Origin: a filamentous cyanobacterium ESFC-1
GTDB taxonomy: Bacteria; Cyanobacteriota; Cyanobacteriia; Cyanobacteriales; Spirulinaceae
Assembly (NCBI GenBank): GCA_000380225.1
Contig: KB904821.1
Location: 4,401,108-4,465,107, forward strand
Length of the DNA: 64,000 bases
Direction: 5' to 3'
Below the pieces are notes generated by a model. The model was not told the DNA's origin. It did not search any database and saw nothing but the letters and a program-made list of their open reading frames with translations. Shown here piece by piece: positions 1 to 9,229 of the stretch (positions are counted from its first letter, which is position 1; the number at the start of each line of letters is the position of its first letter). The translations under genes and the position numbers were made by a program.

Positions 1-2192
1 CCATCAAAGAACAAACCCTCGGTAGCGACCATCCCAGCGTTGCCACGAGCCTCAACAACTTGGCATTACTGTACCAGAATATGGGGAACTACAGGGAAGC
101 CGAACCCCTCTACCAACGCTCCCTAGCCATCCGCGAACAAGCTTTAGGTCGCGACCATCCCGATGTTGCCCAAAGCCTCAACGGATTGGCAGTGCTGTAC
201 TCGAATATGGGGAACTACAGCGAAGCCGAACCCCTCTACCAACGCTCCCTAGCCATCAAAGAACAAACCCTCGGTAGCGACCATCCCAGCGTTGCCACGA
301 GCCTCAACAACTTGGCATTACTGTACCAGAATATGGGGAACTACAGTGAAGCCGAACCCCTCTACCAACGTTCTTTAGCCATCTGGGAACAAGCCCTGGG
401 TAGCAACCATCCCGACGTTGCTATCAGCCTCAACAACTTGGCAGTGCTGTACCAAGCACAGGGAAATATTGATTTAGCTACCGACTACTTCACTCGCACT
501 TCTAATATCGAAGAAAATAACCTCTCCCTCATCTTCACCACAGGTTCAGAAGCCCAGAAACAGGCTTATATGAATACCCTCTCTGGTACAACTCATCGAG
601 CAATTTCCCTACACCTACAAGATGCTCCCAATAATCCCGAAGTGGCGCAACTGGCGTTAACCACACTGCTACGGCGTAAAGGGCGTATTCTCGACGCTCT
701 CACCGATAATATCCAACTGATTCGCGAAAACTTAACCCCAGAAAACCAACAACTCCTCGACCAACTTGCCGATACTCGCACCCAACTGGCAACCCTCATC
801 TACAATAAACCAGAAAATCTGGACGGGGAAGCCTACAAAACTCAAGTTGCTAACCTCAAAGCCGAAGCTAACCAACTCGAAGCCGAACTTTCCCGTCGTA
901 GTGCTGAGTTTCGTACCCTTAGCCAACCTGTTACTATCGAAGCCATACAGCAACAGATTCCAGAAAATTCAGTATTAGTTGAATTAACGCTTTATCAACC
1001 TTTCGATGTAAACAACCGCCAGTGGGGTGATCCTCGCTATGCGGCTTATATCCTACACGCTACAGGTGAGCCGCAGTGGGTGGATTTAGGGGAAGCTGCA
1101 CCCATCAACGCAGCCGCGAAAGACTTACAAAACTCTCTCGCGAGGTACGGAAATCTTACTACTCTGCAAGAAACAGCCCGCGAACTCGACTCTCTGCTCA
1201 TGCAACCAATTCGGGCGAAATTGGGCGATAAAACTCACATTCTGATGTCTCCGGATAGCCAGCTTAATCTCATTCCCTTTGCGGCTTTGGTAGACGAAAA
1301 CAATCAATATCTCGTCGAGAATTATCAAATTACCTATCTCACCACGGGACGGGATTTATTGCGTCTAGAAAATAAGCAACAACCCCGTCAGGCTGCGGTG
1401 ATTGTCGCCAATCCCGATTACGACGAACCGGGGGTAAATAACTCAGAAATTGCTTTTAATCGCGGTAGCAATCAACGCTCATCTGACATTGATAGCATTC
1501 GTTTTGGCGAGTTACCGGGAACTGCCGCCGAAGCGGACGCGATTCAGCCTTTACTACCCAATGCGACGGTTTTGACAGAAGCAAAAGCGACAGAACAGGC
1601 GATTAAACAAGTCGAAGCCCCGCGCATTCTCCATGTCGCCACCCACGGCTTTTTCCTGAATGTAGATTTAGTTGCACCCACAGCGAATCCCTTTGAGAAT
1701 CGCGGTTTTGTGGGTGTACAGGCTCGCCCAGATGCCGATTTTACGCCTTCTGCCCCCGTAAACCAAGAAAATCCGCTTTTGCGTTCGGGTTTAGCCCTGG
1801 CAGGCTTTAATAGTCGCTCTGGCGGTGGTTCTGAGGATGGGGTGTTAACTGCCCTAGAACTGGCGGGTTTGAATTTGCGGGGGACGCAGTTAGTCGTGCT
1901 GTCGGCTTGCGAGACGGGAGTGGGAGATGTGGCGAATGGGGAGGGGGTGTATGGGTTGCGTCGGGCTTTAGCTATTGCAGGGGCAGAAAGTCAGTTGATT
2001 AGTTTGTGGAAGGTGTCGGATGAGGGGACGAAGGATTTGATGGTGGACTATTACCAGCGTTTGCTGTCGGGAGAGGGACGGAGTGCGGCGTTGCGAGAGG
2101 TGCAGTTGGCGATGTTACAGGATGCGGAGTATCAACATCCTTTTTTCTGGGCTTCGTTTATTCCGTCGGGGGAATGGGCGGCGATGGAGTAG
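1..2192 (+). CDS. TPR-CHAT domain protein (5' end outside window)
   Basis: The reading frame is open from the left edge, so the N-terminus is missing. The first ~470 nt encode at least four kinesin-light-chain-type TPR units with an exact 126-nt period (units start at 3, 129, 255, 381). A linker with helical segments follows, then a C-terminal CHAT (caspase-like) domain. The caspase-type dyad is visible: His in HVATHGFF (codon at 1644) and Cys in LSACETG (codon at 1908). CHAT proteases with TPR scaffolds are known signalling or immune effectors in bacteria, and cyanobacteria carry many TPR-CHAT proteins of unknown substrate. Both catalytic residues are intact, so a protease is likely; the target is unknown. 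The 3' end is followed by an inverted repeat at 2200-2261. Confidence 0.88.
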   Translation, partial: IKEQTLGSDHPSVATSLNNLALLYQNMGNYREAEPLYQRSLAIREQALGRDHPDVAQSLNGLAVLYSNMGNYSEAEPLYQRSLAIKEQTLGSDHPSVATSLNNLALLYQNMGNYSEAEPLYQRSLAIWEQALGSNHPDVAISLNNLAVLYQAQGNIDLATDYFTRTSNIEENNLSLIFTTGSEAQKQAYMNTLSGTTHRAISLHLQDAPNNPEVAQLALTTLLRRKGRILDALTDNIQLIRENLTPENQQLLDQLADTRTQLATLIYNKPENLDGEAYKTQVANLKAEANQLEAELSRRSAEFRTLSQPVTIEAIQQQIPENSVLVELTLYQPFDVNNRQWGDPRYAAYILHATGEPQWVDLGEAAPINAAAKDLQNSLARYGNLTTLQETARELDSLLMQPIRAKLGDKTHILMSPDSQLNLIPFAALVDENNQYLVENYQITYLTTGRDLLRLENKQQPRQAAVIVANPDYDEPGVNNSEIAFNRGSNQRSSDIDSIRFGELPGTAAEADAIQPLLPNATVLTEAKATEQAIKQVEAPRILHVATHGFFLNVDLVAPTANPFENRGFVGVQARPDADFTPSAPVNQENPLLRSGLALAGFNSRSGGGSEDGVLTALELAGLNLRGTQLVVLSACETGVGDVANGEGVYGLRRALAIAGAESQLISLWKVSDEGTKDLMVDYYQRLLSGEGRSAALREVQLAMLQDAEYQHPFFWASFIPSGEWAAME

Positions 2193-2199
2193 GTACAAA

Positions 2200-2261
2200 A
2201 ACCCCGGTTTCTTATGGGCTTACCCCATCGAGGTTAGAATTTTATTCGAGAAACCGGGGTT
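2200..2261. repeat. AACCCCGGTTTCT inverted repeat, copy 1
   Basis: Arms AACCCCGGTTTCT (2200-2212) and AGAAACCGGGGTT (2249-2261) enclose a 36-nt spacer just after the CHAT gene stop. The same motif recurs near 32271, 40196 and 46440, and more loosely near 44650, so this is a dispersed palindromic element. It may also act as a terminator, but no U-tract follows. Confidence 0.7.
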
Positions 2262-2281
2262 CTAGAGTTGTTTTACCGTAA

Positions 2282-2390
2282 GCCCTTGTAGAACGAAGTG
2301 AAACTCAACAAGAATAGAGGTTTTGTTGGGTTGAGGTCACGAAACCCAACCTACAGCTAGAGAGGATGGGCGATGCCCACCCGACTGCCT
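2282..2390. repeat. Dispersed GTTGGGTT / GGGCGATGCCCACC repeat patch
   Basis: This stretch holds GTTGGGTTGAGGTCACGAAACCCAAC, an inverted repeat, followed by GATGGGCGATGCCCACCC. Relatives of the first occur at 37030-37090 and 44752-44782, and of the second at 4792-4816 and 5140-5160. No coding potential was seen. Confidence 0.5.
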
Positions 2391-2525
2391 GCTATACAAA
2401 AGACAAAGGACTGACGACCAACAGAACTTGTTACAATACTTAATATGGAAATTGTAAACTTTATTAAGATTAAGATAACCGCGATCGCGCTTTAGCATCC
2501 ATATATTGTTAAATCATAGATACTC

Positions 2526-4565
2526 ATGCCCAATTCCACGACCGCTTCAACCATCACCCCGAACCGGGAAAGAGAAAAAAAGCTCGAAGCCATATTTTAT
2601 GACCTGAGCGAACAGGAAATGGCGCAAATGCCGAAAGGAGAACTCCAATCGGTCAATCAATACCCTGAGAAAAAGCATTATAACCCGGACGCGATCGTTG
2701 GTTACTACAATCGCCGCCCCTGGCATACCCTCAGTCGCCTCATCCGTGTATTAGTACCGACATTGGGCTTTGCTTTGCGGATTTGGTGGGACAAAATCAG
2801 AAAGCGCGTCCGCCAAAACGAACGTCTGCGGGCGGTTCAAATGCGGGAAATCCTGACTAAACTCGGGCCGACCTACATCAAAATTGGTCAAGCCCTCTCG
2901 ACGCGGCCCGACCTCGTTCCCGCGACTTATCTCGAAGAACTGGCCTTTCTCCAAGACCAACTGCCCCCCTTCCCCAACGAAGTCGCCTATCACTTCATCG
3001 AAGACGAACTGGGCAAACCCCCTCAAGAAATTTACGCTTACCTTAGTCCCGAACCTGTGGCTGCGGCTTCTCTGGGTCAAGTCTACAAAGGCAAACTCAA
3101 AACCGGGGAAGATGTCGCGGTCAAAGTGCAACGTCCTGACCTCATTGGCGACATCAGCTTAGATGTCTACATTATGCGGAGTTTGGCGGGTTGGGCGCAA
3201 AACAACTTCAAAGCCATTCGTAGCGATTTAATCGCCATTATCGATGAATTTGCGGGACGTATCTTCGAGGAAATGGATTATTCCCAAGAAGGTCGCAACG
3301 CCGAACTTTTTGCTGAATTCTACGGCTACCTCCCCGAAATTTATATTCCTTCAATTTATTGGGAATATACGGGACGACGGGTTTTGACTATGGAATGGAT
3401 TACCGGGACAAAACTTACCAACGTTCCGGCGATTCAAGCCCAAGGCATTGACGCGACGCATTTAGTTGAAGTGGGAGTTGAGTGTTCTTTACGGCAACTC
3501 CTCGAACACGGCTTTTTCCACGCTGACCCCCACCCCGGTAACTTGCTGGCGACCCCGGACGGTAAATTGGCTTATCTTGACTTTGGTATGATGAGCCAAA
3601 TCCAATCCTATCAGCGTTATGGCTTAATTGAAGCGGTGGTGCATTTGGTCAACCGCGATTTTGACTCCCTGGCTCAAGACTACATCAAACTCGACTTTCT
3701 CACCCCTGACACCGATGTACGCCCGATTATCCCCGCTTTAGCCAATGTTTTCGGCAATGCGTTGGGGGCAAGTGTGGCAGAATTAAACTTCAAAAGCATC
3801 ACCGACCAAATGTCGGAAATGATGTATGAGTTTCCCTTCCGCGTCCCGGCTTATTATGCGTTGATTATTCGTTCTTTGGTGACTTTAGAAGGGATTGCCA
3901 TTGGCATTGAACCGAATTTCAAGGTTCTGAGTAAGGCTTATCCCTACATTGCCAAACGTCTTCTCACCGACCCGTCACCGCAGCTACGCGCCTCGTTAAA
4001 AGACTTGTTGTTCAAAGAAGGCAGTTTTCGCTGGAATCGCTTAGAGAACTTGTTACGGAACGCTCGGAACAGCCAAGACTACAACTTCGATAAAGTCGTA
4101 GACCAATCGACAGATTTCCTCTTTAGCGATCGCGGTAACTTCATTCGTGAGAAACTGGTCGATGAAATCGTTAAAGCCATCGATATCTACGGACGGCGCA
4201 CCCTGTTTAACTTCTCGGCTAATGTCCGCGAACGAGTAGGTCTAGCTGCGGTTACCGAAACCCAACCGGAAGTCAGCCAAAGCGCCAAAAGCCTAGAACA
4301 CCTCAAAAACATTATCGACATCCTCAAGGATACCCCTGGCTTCGACCCAATGCGGTTACTGCCCCTGATTCCCAAGTTGCTTTCTAAACCCGAAACCCAA
4401 CAAATGGGACAGCAAATTGCCGGACGTTTAGCCCAACGCCTTGCGGCCCGCTTGATTCGCAATCTTTTACTTGAAAATAGCGACAACAACCGCGTGCCAA
4501 ACAGTCCTGTACCACCTGCATCCCGTTCCCCGCAGTTGTCTTTACCTTCGGCGGCTTTCCAATAA
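2526..4565 (+). CDS. ABC1/UbiB-family atypical kinase (AarF-like)
   Basis: A 679-aa protein of the ABC1K/UbiB family of atypical kinases or ATPases, which in cyanobacteria and plastids act in prenylquinone metabolism and membrane homeostasis. Family motifs appear in order: the KxGQ signature in IKIGQALSTRP (about residue 118), the ATP-binding lysine in VAVKVQRP (about 197), the catalytic stretch HADPHPGN (about 332) and the metal-binding LDFGMM (about 352). The C-terminal ~180 residues are a longer tail that ends in a Pro/Ser-rich stretch. The ATG at 2526 is the first good start after an AT-rich leader. It is monocistronic and ends at a strong terminator. The specific substrate cannot be inferred. 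Confidence 0.9.
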   Translation: MPNSTTASTITPNREREKKLEAIFYDLSEQEMAQMPKGELQSVNQYPEKKHYNPDAIVGYYNRRPWHTLSRLIRVLVPTLGFALRIWWDKIRKRVRQNERLRAVQMREILTKLGPTYIKIGQALSTRPDLVPATYLEELAFLQDQLPPFPNEVAYHFIEDELGKPPQEIYAYLSPEPVAAASLGQVYKGKLKTGEDVAVKVQRPDLIGDISLDVYIMRSLAGWAQNNFKAIRSDLIAIIDEFAGRIFEEMDYSQEGRNAELFAEFYGYLPEIYIPSIYWEYTGRRVLTMEWITGTKLTNVPAIQAQGIDATHLVEVGVECSLRQLLEHGFFHADPHPGNLLATPDGKLAYLDFGMMSQIQSYQRYGLIEAVVHLVNRDFDSLAQDYIKLDFLTPDTDVRPIIPALANVFGNALGASVAELNFKSITDQMSEMMYEFPFRVPAYYALIIRSLVTLEGIAIGIEPNFKVLSKAYPYIAKRLLTDPSPQLRASLKDLLFKEGSFRWNRLENLLRNARNSQDYNFDKVVDQSTDFLFSDRGNFIREKLVDEIVKAIDIYGRRTLFNFSANVRERVGLAAVTETQPEVSQSAKSLEHLKNIIDILKDTPGFDPMRLLPLIPKLLSKPETQQMGQQIAGRLAQRLAARLIRNLLLENSDNNRVPNSPVPPASRSPQLSLPSAAFQ

Positions 4566-4590
4566 TTTAGTTTCAGCATAGTTTGACTTC

Positions 4591-4623
4591 AAAACCCCGG
4601 CTTATAGGAAAAGCCGGGGTTTT
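4591..4623 (+). terminator. Rho-independent terminator of the UbiB-like gene
   Basis: Stem AAAACCCCGGCTT / AAGCCGGGGTTTT with a 7-nt loop, 26 nt after the stop codon. The CCCCGG core resembles the dispersed AACCCCGG palindromes but here the loop is short and a T-run closes the stem. Confidence 0.8.
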
Positions 4624-4699
4624 GTTGGATTTGTGCCTAAGATTTGTTGCCTTGCAAGTTTTTTCTTTCTCTTGAGTGGAGAAACCCCGTCTCTATCGT

Positions 4700-4735
4700 G
4701 CTATTGCCGTGACACAGCTAAAGATGTGGATAATG
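4700..4735. repeat. Degenerate copy of the TGTCGTGACAC terminal motif
   Basis: GCCGTGACACAGCTAAAGATGTG is close to the reverse complement of the CACTTTTAGCTGTGTCACGAC segments at 5341-5365 and 5462-5484. It is an isolated end of the same repeat family. Confidence 0.45.
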
Positions 4736-4925
4736 CACCGAAATACGAGCATTTTGGCTACAGTCAGTTCGGGATAAGTTTAAAGCTAGAGATGGTGGGC
4801 AATGCCCACCCAGCCGGAGTCAAGGTGCTAGACTTCGCTTGAGTTTTACGGGTTTGAGAGGGGGAGGAGTGGGAAGAGGGGGAGGAGGGGGAAGAAAAGA
4901 ACTGTGCAACAGGTGTGCTATCTGT

Positions 4926-5055
4926 TATGGCAACCGCCAAATCGGTCAGGACAACATATCCATCCTTAAAAATTAAGCCCCTCTCCTGTGGGAGAGGGGT
5001 TGGGGTGAGGGCAAACCTCAAATCAAACGTCCTAACTGTTTTGCTTGCTGCTATA
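4926..5055. repeat. MITE-like element, family 1, copy A
   Basis: About 130 bp, starting ATGGCAACCGCCAAAT and ending in TTGCTTGCTGCTATA. The two ends are imperfect inverted repeats of ~26 bp. The interior has a palindromic CCCCTCTCC...GGAGAGGGG core followed by TTGGGGTGAGGGC. Related copies lie at 23544-23682 (same orientation) and 31955-32091 (inverted). No ORF inside. Confidence 0.75.
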
Positions 5056-5160
5056 CCAAGTTTTAACAATGTGAGCGTAAATGACCCCAAAAAAGCGGCT
5101 TTGAGGCTGATTCTCTGGTCAGAAAATTACACCTTGACAGGGCTGGCAATGCCCACCCTA

Positions 5161-5490
5161 CTGTCGTGACACACTTTAAATGGTGGGTTACGGCGGATTC
5201 GTGGATTACAGTCATAGCCTAGATTCTAGCCCCCTAACCCACCCTACTGGCGCGACACACTTTAAATGGTGGGTTACGGCGGATTCGTGGATTACAGTCA
5301 TAGCCTAGATTCTAGCCCCCTAACCCACCCTACAATAAAGCACACTTTTAGCTGTGTCACGACACTACTGTCGTGACACATCTTAAACGGTGGGTTACGG
5401 CGGATTCGTGGATTACAGTCATAGCCTAGATTCTAGCCGCCTAACCCACCCTACGTTAAAGCACACTTTTAGCTGTGTCACGACATTACT
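5161..5490. repeat. Three-copy tandem repeat, 83-87 bp core
   Basis: Three near-identical cores (5165-5247, 5251-5333, 5372-5454) each begin GTGACACA-CTTAAA and GGTGGGTTA and end with TAACCCACC, so each can fold on itself. Cores 2 and 3 are followed by a ~34-nt tail with CACTTTTAGCTGTGTCACGAC. The whole third unit is bounded by TGTCGTGACAC and its inverse GTGTCACGACA, like terminal inverted repeats. It occupies most of the gap before patU; no gene was seen. Confidence 0.8.
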
Positions 5491-5509
5491 GCTCACCCCA
5501 AATCACCCA

Positions 5510-6658
5510 CTACTGACACACAGCCATAAACTGTAAAGACTGATGCTGACGGTCGTTTAAGCTCACTTCGACTGCATAACGTTCGCCGGGTTGCCAGTCG
5601 AATAATTCCACACTCAAAAAGCCCGGATAAATTCGTTCAGCCTGAGCTGTTTCTCGGTCGGTTTTGACGTTTAAGCAGCCGCCTTTGGGCAGACGAGCGC
5701 TGATTTTTAAGGGTTCCCTGGTCGGAACTGTATTATCGGGGTTGTAGTGCAGTTTGAGCCAAACTAAGCCCGCCGTGGTGCGCCACTGACGTTCGTTGGT
5801 TTGTTGTTGGGAGGAGACGGTTAAAGTCAGGGCTTCTAGGATTTCCCGCGCTGCCAACAGGGTCATGGCCATTTGTTGTTCGGAGGTTCCGGCTTCGTAG
5901 CTTTCGGGTAAGGCTTGCGCGAGGGCTTGCCGTTGGTTTTCGCGATCGCCCCGACTCAAGCGACTAGAGGCTAAATTGGGCGATAGGCGGATTTGGTTGG
6001 CGACTTGATTCAGTCGGTGTAAATGTTCGGGAAACAAGGGTTTCACGGCATTGACCAACTGCGCGACCGGAGATTGCAAGGTTGCGACTCCTTCTGTACA
6101 CAGATCGAGCAGTTGAGAAAGCACAGTGTCCGGCACAGAAATCGGTAAAATGCTGACAAGTTGAGGAATCCAAAGTTGTCGCGAGGGATTCGGCATTGCG
6201 GGAACTTCGTCAGCATATTCGAGTTGATAATCGGCCATTTCGGTTTCCCAAGGAAATAAGGGTGGATGGCGTTCGATTTCGGCTTGGAGTTTACGCTTCA
6301 GAATTGCTTGAAAACGTTTTTGCACGATTGGTATTTCTCCCATATCGAAAGATTGGCTCGATTGGGCAGATGCAGACTCGTTTAAATCGTGGTCGAGGTC
6401 TAAGTCTTCTAGTTCCCAGGTTAAAGGGTCTTCTAGTTGAGCATCAAAGTTGCTCTGGGTTTCAGAAAATTCAGGAGTTTGCCATTCTATCATTGACTCT
6501 ACAGGATCGACTGGATTACGGATTTGCCCCCGGTTGGAGGAAGCTAAATTGGATGTGGCTGGTCGATCCGTTGCCGTCACTTCGGTTTCTGGATTTTGCA
6601 GCCATTGAAGTAGCTGTTGATACAAAATATCTGAATTTTGTTCGTTGTCACTATTCAT
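5510..6658 (-). CDS. patU: PatU-like protein
   Basis: A 382-aa protein from the ATG at 6658 (a longer frame reaches 6751 but would overlap hetZ). It follows hetZ on the same strand with a 16-nt gap, matching the hetZ-patU order of filamentous cyanobacteria. The N-terminal start resembles the short ILYQQLLQWLQ helix seen in PatU, followed by an acidic Gln/Ser-rich linker and a C-terminal globular part of mainly beta character. In Anabaena the corresponding genes (patU5, patU3) affect heterocyst patterning; here the two parts are one protein. The role outside heterocyst formers is not established. The identification leans on the gene context as much as on the sequence. Confidence 0.72.
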   Translation of the reverse strand: MNSDNEQNSDILYQQLLQWLQNPETEVTATDRPATSNLASSNRGQIRNPVDPVESMIEWQTPEFSETQSNFDAQLEDPLTWELEDLDLDHDLNESASAQSSQSFDMGEIPIVQKRFQAILKRKLQAEIERHPPLFPWETEMADYQLEYADEVPAMPNPSRQLWIPQLVSILPISVPDTVLSQLLDLCTEGVATLQSPVAQLVNAVKPLFPEHLHRLNQVANQIRLSPNLASSRLSRGDRENQRQALAQALPESYEAGTSEQQMAMTLLAAREILEALTLTVSSQQQTNERQWRTTAGLVWLKLHYNPDNTVPTREPLKISARLPKGGCLNVKTDRETAQAERIYPGFLSVELFDWQPGERYAVEVSLNDRQHQSLQFMAVCQ

Positions 6659-6674
6659 GGTGAGATGCCCCCGA

Positions 6675-7793
6675 TCAGGATACCGAACGGTTCCGAATGT
6701 CCCAGGCGAGTTCGAGCAATTTAAACCACTGTTTCTCGGTTTGAGCAACACTCAGGGATAAAGCTTTAGCAATGTCGCTGGTTTCGGCTTTTTCCTGTTT
6801 GAGCTTGAGCAGTTGACTTTGCTGGGGTGTTAATTGGCTCATGAAGGCCTGCCACTCGTAGGGGGTCAGCCCTAGGTTATGTTCGAGGTCGGCTTCTAAC
6901 CATTGATGAACCAATTCCCACTGATGGGACAATGCAAACCGGACGAGATGATATTTAAAACGCTGTTGTAAATAATCTCGTTGTCTTGAGGTTAACCCTA
7001 AAACCGTTTCGATTTCACTAGCCGCTAAATCTTGCAGTCGCAAGACGAAGTACTGAACGCACTCCTCTTGCTGTCGGTCTTTGAGATAGCGGATCAGTTC
7101 TTCGATGATGGTTTCATACATCTGAATGTCCGCGATCGCGTTGTCTTGACCGACCATAAACGACCGTAACTCATGCAATACAGCGCTGTGGCTGTCGGTT
7201 TCGGTGCTGGCAGAACTGCCTTCGGCAGCCATGTCCATATCTACTGACATTTCCGAGGGTTGCTTTTGAGAAAAGGTCTGGGCCCTTAAAATGATTAATT
7301 GTTGGGCGCGATGGCCGGGTAAAGGAATGCGCCGTTTGGCGTACCGTTCGGCATAGGCCATATATTCGGCAAGTTCGAGGCGCGATCGCGGCGTATAATC
7401 TGGCCGGAGTTTGGCTTCCCGTCGAAAGGCGTTGAGGGCTTCTGCAAAAAATCCTTGTAAAAAGTCTTCAAGCAAAGTCACCCGCGCTTGATAGCTCGAT
7501 CGCGCTTTCGAGGGGGAAATATAACGGTACACAATGGCACTTAAGGTGCTACTCAATTCAATTCGACCCCGATTTGAGCCAAGCTTGTAGTAGCGAAAAC
7601 AGAGCTTCAGCCGATGATTCGCGAGGGTTTTAGCCCAGTTTTCTACTTCACCAGAGGCTTGGATGCGACGACTTTCGTGACAAATCCGAGTCACTTCTTC
7701 GTCGATTCGCAGGGCTACCTCGCAACAGTTATTTTCTGAAGCTTTGGTCTGCTGTCGCAGTTGATCGAAAACTAGCTTGTAGATAATCTCCAC
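6675..7793 (-). CDS. hetZ: HetZ-like regulator
   Basis: A 372-aa protein with family features I recognise as HetZ: an N-terminal helical region with EVENWAKTLANHRL, the stretch RRIPLPGHRAQQL, and AQTFSQKQPSEMSVD just before a Ser/Glu linker (about residues 165-200). The C-terminal part ends in a probable helix-turn-helix (QQSQLLKLKQEKAE and following). In Anabaena HetZ is a DNA-binding regulator needed early in heterocyst differentiation; HetZ also occurs in filamentous strains without heterocysts. The start is GTG at 7793: an in-frame stop lies only six codons upstream and no ATG is available. It is first in a two-gene operon with patU. Confidence 0.8.
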   Translation of the reverse strand: MEIIYKLVFDQLRQQTKASENNCCEVALRIDEEVTRICHESRRIQASGEVENWAKTLANHRLKLCFRYYKLGSNRGRIELSSTLSAIVYRYISPSKARSSYQARVTLLEDFLQGFFAEALNAFRREAKLRPDYTPRSRLELAEYMAYAERYAKRRIPLPGHRAQQLIILRAQTFSQKQPSEMSVDMDMAAEGSSASTETDSHSAVLHELRSFMVGQDNAIADIQMYETIIEELIRYLKDRQQEECVQYFVLRLQDLAASEIETVLGLTSRQRDYLQQRFKYHLVRFALSHQWELVHQWLEADLEHNLGLTPYEWQAFMSQLTPQQSQLLKLKQEKAETSDIAKALSLSVAQTEKQWFKLLELAWDIRNRSVS

Positions 7794-7947
7794 TCTATGC
7801 CGCGCAGTTTAAATAAATTTGCTAACGCCGAGGGCGTTATCAACGAAGCTAACACACCTTCAAACGATCTTTAAAAATTAAGTTTAAACTCTAAGTAAAA
7901 TAACGGCTCCGGCTCTAACTTACCGTAAAATCACTGAGACAATTTTC

Positions 7948-8439
7948 ATGCAACCTGAAGATATCCAACAACTAGACCAACAAATTCAAGCTTTACTTGA
8001 TAATGCTCCAAAGCAGGGAAACATGGAGACTGTCCTTAAAGAAGCTGTCGTTCCCACGATTAAAGCCTTTGCCCTACAAATGCAGCATCTAGAGTATTAC
8101 ATTCTCCAAAGTTCTGATGGCGGTTGGGTATTAACGACTTTAAGAAATCGCCAACATCCGCAAATGGAAAAAAATGTAATTTATGCTTTTTCGACTCATA
8201 AAGATGCTCTCGAATTTAGTCGTACTGCCATGTCTAAAATGATCCCGATGCCGATTGCGGTGGCACAAATTCTGTTTCAACTGTTTGCTCTCGACCGGGT
8301 TGATAGTCTGGTCTTTTTAGAAACTCCTGGCGATCGCGTTAACGGTATCGAAGTTCATCGCGACAATTTACAAAAATTAGTTCAACAAAACTTACAAGAA
8401 TTTAAAAAACGCGACAATTTACCCCCGGATATTGCTTAA
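7948..8439 (+). CDS. Conserved cyanobacterial protein of unknown function
   Basis: A 163-aa soluble protein with no signal peptide or membrane segment. The N-terminus is helical and the middle (HLEYYILQSSDGGWV, LFALDRVDSLVFLE) looks alpha/beta. It is divergently placed to hetZ, with ~150 nt between the two starts, so they may share a regulatory region. I do not recognise the family. Codon use and HIP1 content match the neighbours, so it is probably a native gene. Confidence 0.75.
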   Translation: MQPEDIQQLDQQIQALLDNAPKQGNMETVLKEAVVPTIKAFALQMQHLEYYILQSSDGGWVLTTLRNRQHPQMEKNVIYAFSTHKDALEFSRTAMSKMIPMPIAVAQILFQLFALDRVDSLVFLETPGDRVNGIEVHRDNLQKLVQQNLQEFKKRDNLPPDIA

Positions 8440-8461
8440 AATTCTGGAATATTTTGGCTCC

Positions 8462-9229
8462 TTACTGCTCAAAACTTTCTGCGGCTTTGATGGTAGTTTG
8501 AATTGCCCGGTCTATGGCGATTTCCTTAGATTCGGGTCTGATTGCTTCGCTTTGAGTCCGTTGAGCAATGACTCCACAAATACAAGCGGCTTTAAAACCA
8601 TAAACTCCTGCCATTTTGAGAAGAGTTCCGGCTTCCATTTCATAATTGAGTAAATTTAAAGCTTGGTATTCTTCTGTAATTTCACGCAAATGCCGTTGCA
8701 GATAAGTATTTCCCGAAGTGTTGCAGCGGCCTTGACCTTCGTAAAAGGTATCCACCGAAGCGGTCAAACCCAGATGATAGGGAATATGAAGCGATCGCGC
8801 CGCTTCCACCATTGCCACTGTCCAAAAAGGATCGGCCACCGCCGGATATTCCACTGGCGCTACATCTAACGCTGCTCCCTGGCGACACAAGGCACCTTGA
8901 GTAATAATGACACTCCCCACCTCAATTGAGGGCTGAATCGCGCCACAAGTGCCAATACGGACGATCTGTTGAATCCCGACCTGGATTAACTCATTCACCA
9001 CAATACTCAACGACGGTGCGCCCATGCCACTGGTACTCGATAAAACCGGGACGCGATCGCCTAAATATCCTAGATAAGTCACTAAACCGCGATTTTTAGC
9101 CAAACAGCGAGCATCTTGTAGATAATTCTGGGCAATCAACTCAGCGCGACTGGGGTCTCCTGACAAAAACGCCAAACGCGGGGAACAATTCCCCAAATCC
9201 GCCATTCCAAAACCCAAATGATACAACAC
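8462..9229 (-). CDS. Nucleoside phosphorylase (uridine phosphorylase-like)
   Basis: A 255-aa member of the PNP/UDP phosphorylase family, which splits nucleosides with phosphate to give base and pentose-1-phosphate. Signature stretches are the phosphate and ribose loop LSSTSGMGAPSLSI, RIGTCGAIQP (about residue 92) and the nucleoside-binding YEMEAGTLLKMA (about 198). The MEAGT form is nearer uridine phosphorylase than MTA/SAH nucleosidase. The start is GTG at 9229: AAGGAGG lies ten bases upstream of it and no ATG fits. It converges with the gene at 7948-8439. Base specificity cannot be read from sequence alone. Confidence 0.85.
   Translation of the reverse strand: MLYHLGFGMADLGNCSPRLAFLSGDPSRAELIAQNYLQDARCLAKNRGLVTYLGYLGDRVPVLSSTSGMGAPSLSIVVNELIQVGIQQIVRIGTCGAIQPSIEVGSVIITQGALCRQGAALDVAPVEYPAVADPFWTVAMVEAARSLHIPYHLGLTASVDTFYEGQGRCNTSGNTYLQRHLREITEEYQALNLLNYEMEAGTLLKMAGVYGFKAACICGVIAQRTQSEAIRPESKEIAIDRAIQTTIKAAESFEQ

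Noticed and set aside
4633-5169. Short plus-strand ORFs (69 and 84 codons) after the UbiB-like gene
   Set aside because: They lie over dispersed repeats and MITE copy A; no family features.
5161-5490. CRISPR array with three repeats
   Set aside because: Cores are 83 bp, two are almost back to back, and the third follows a 34-nt tail that is itself repeated; no unique spacers and no cas genes.
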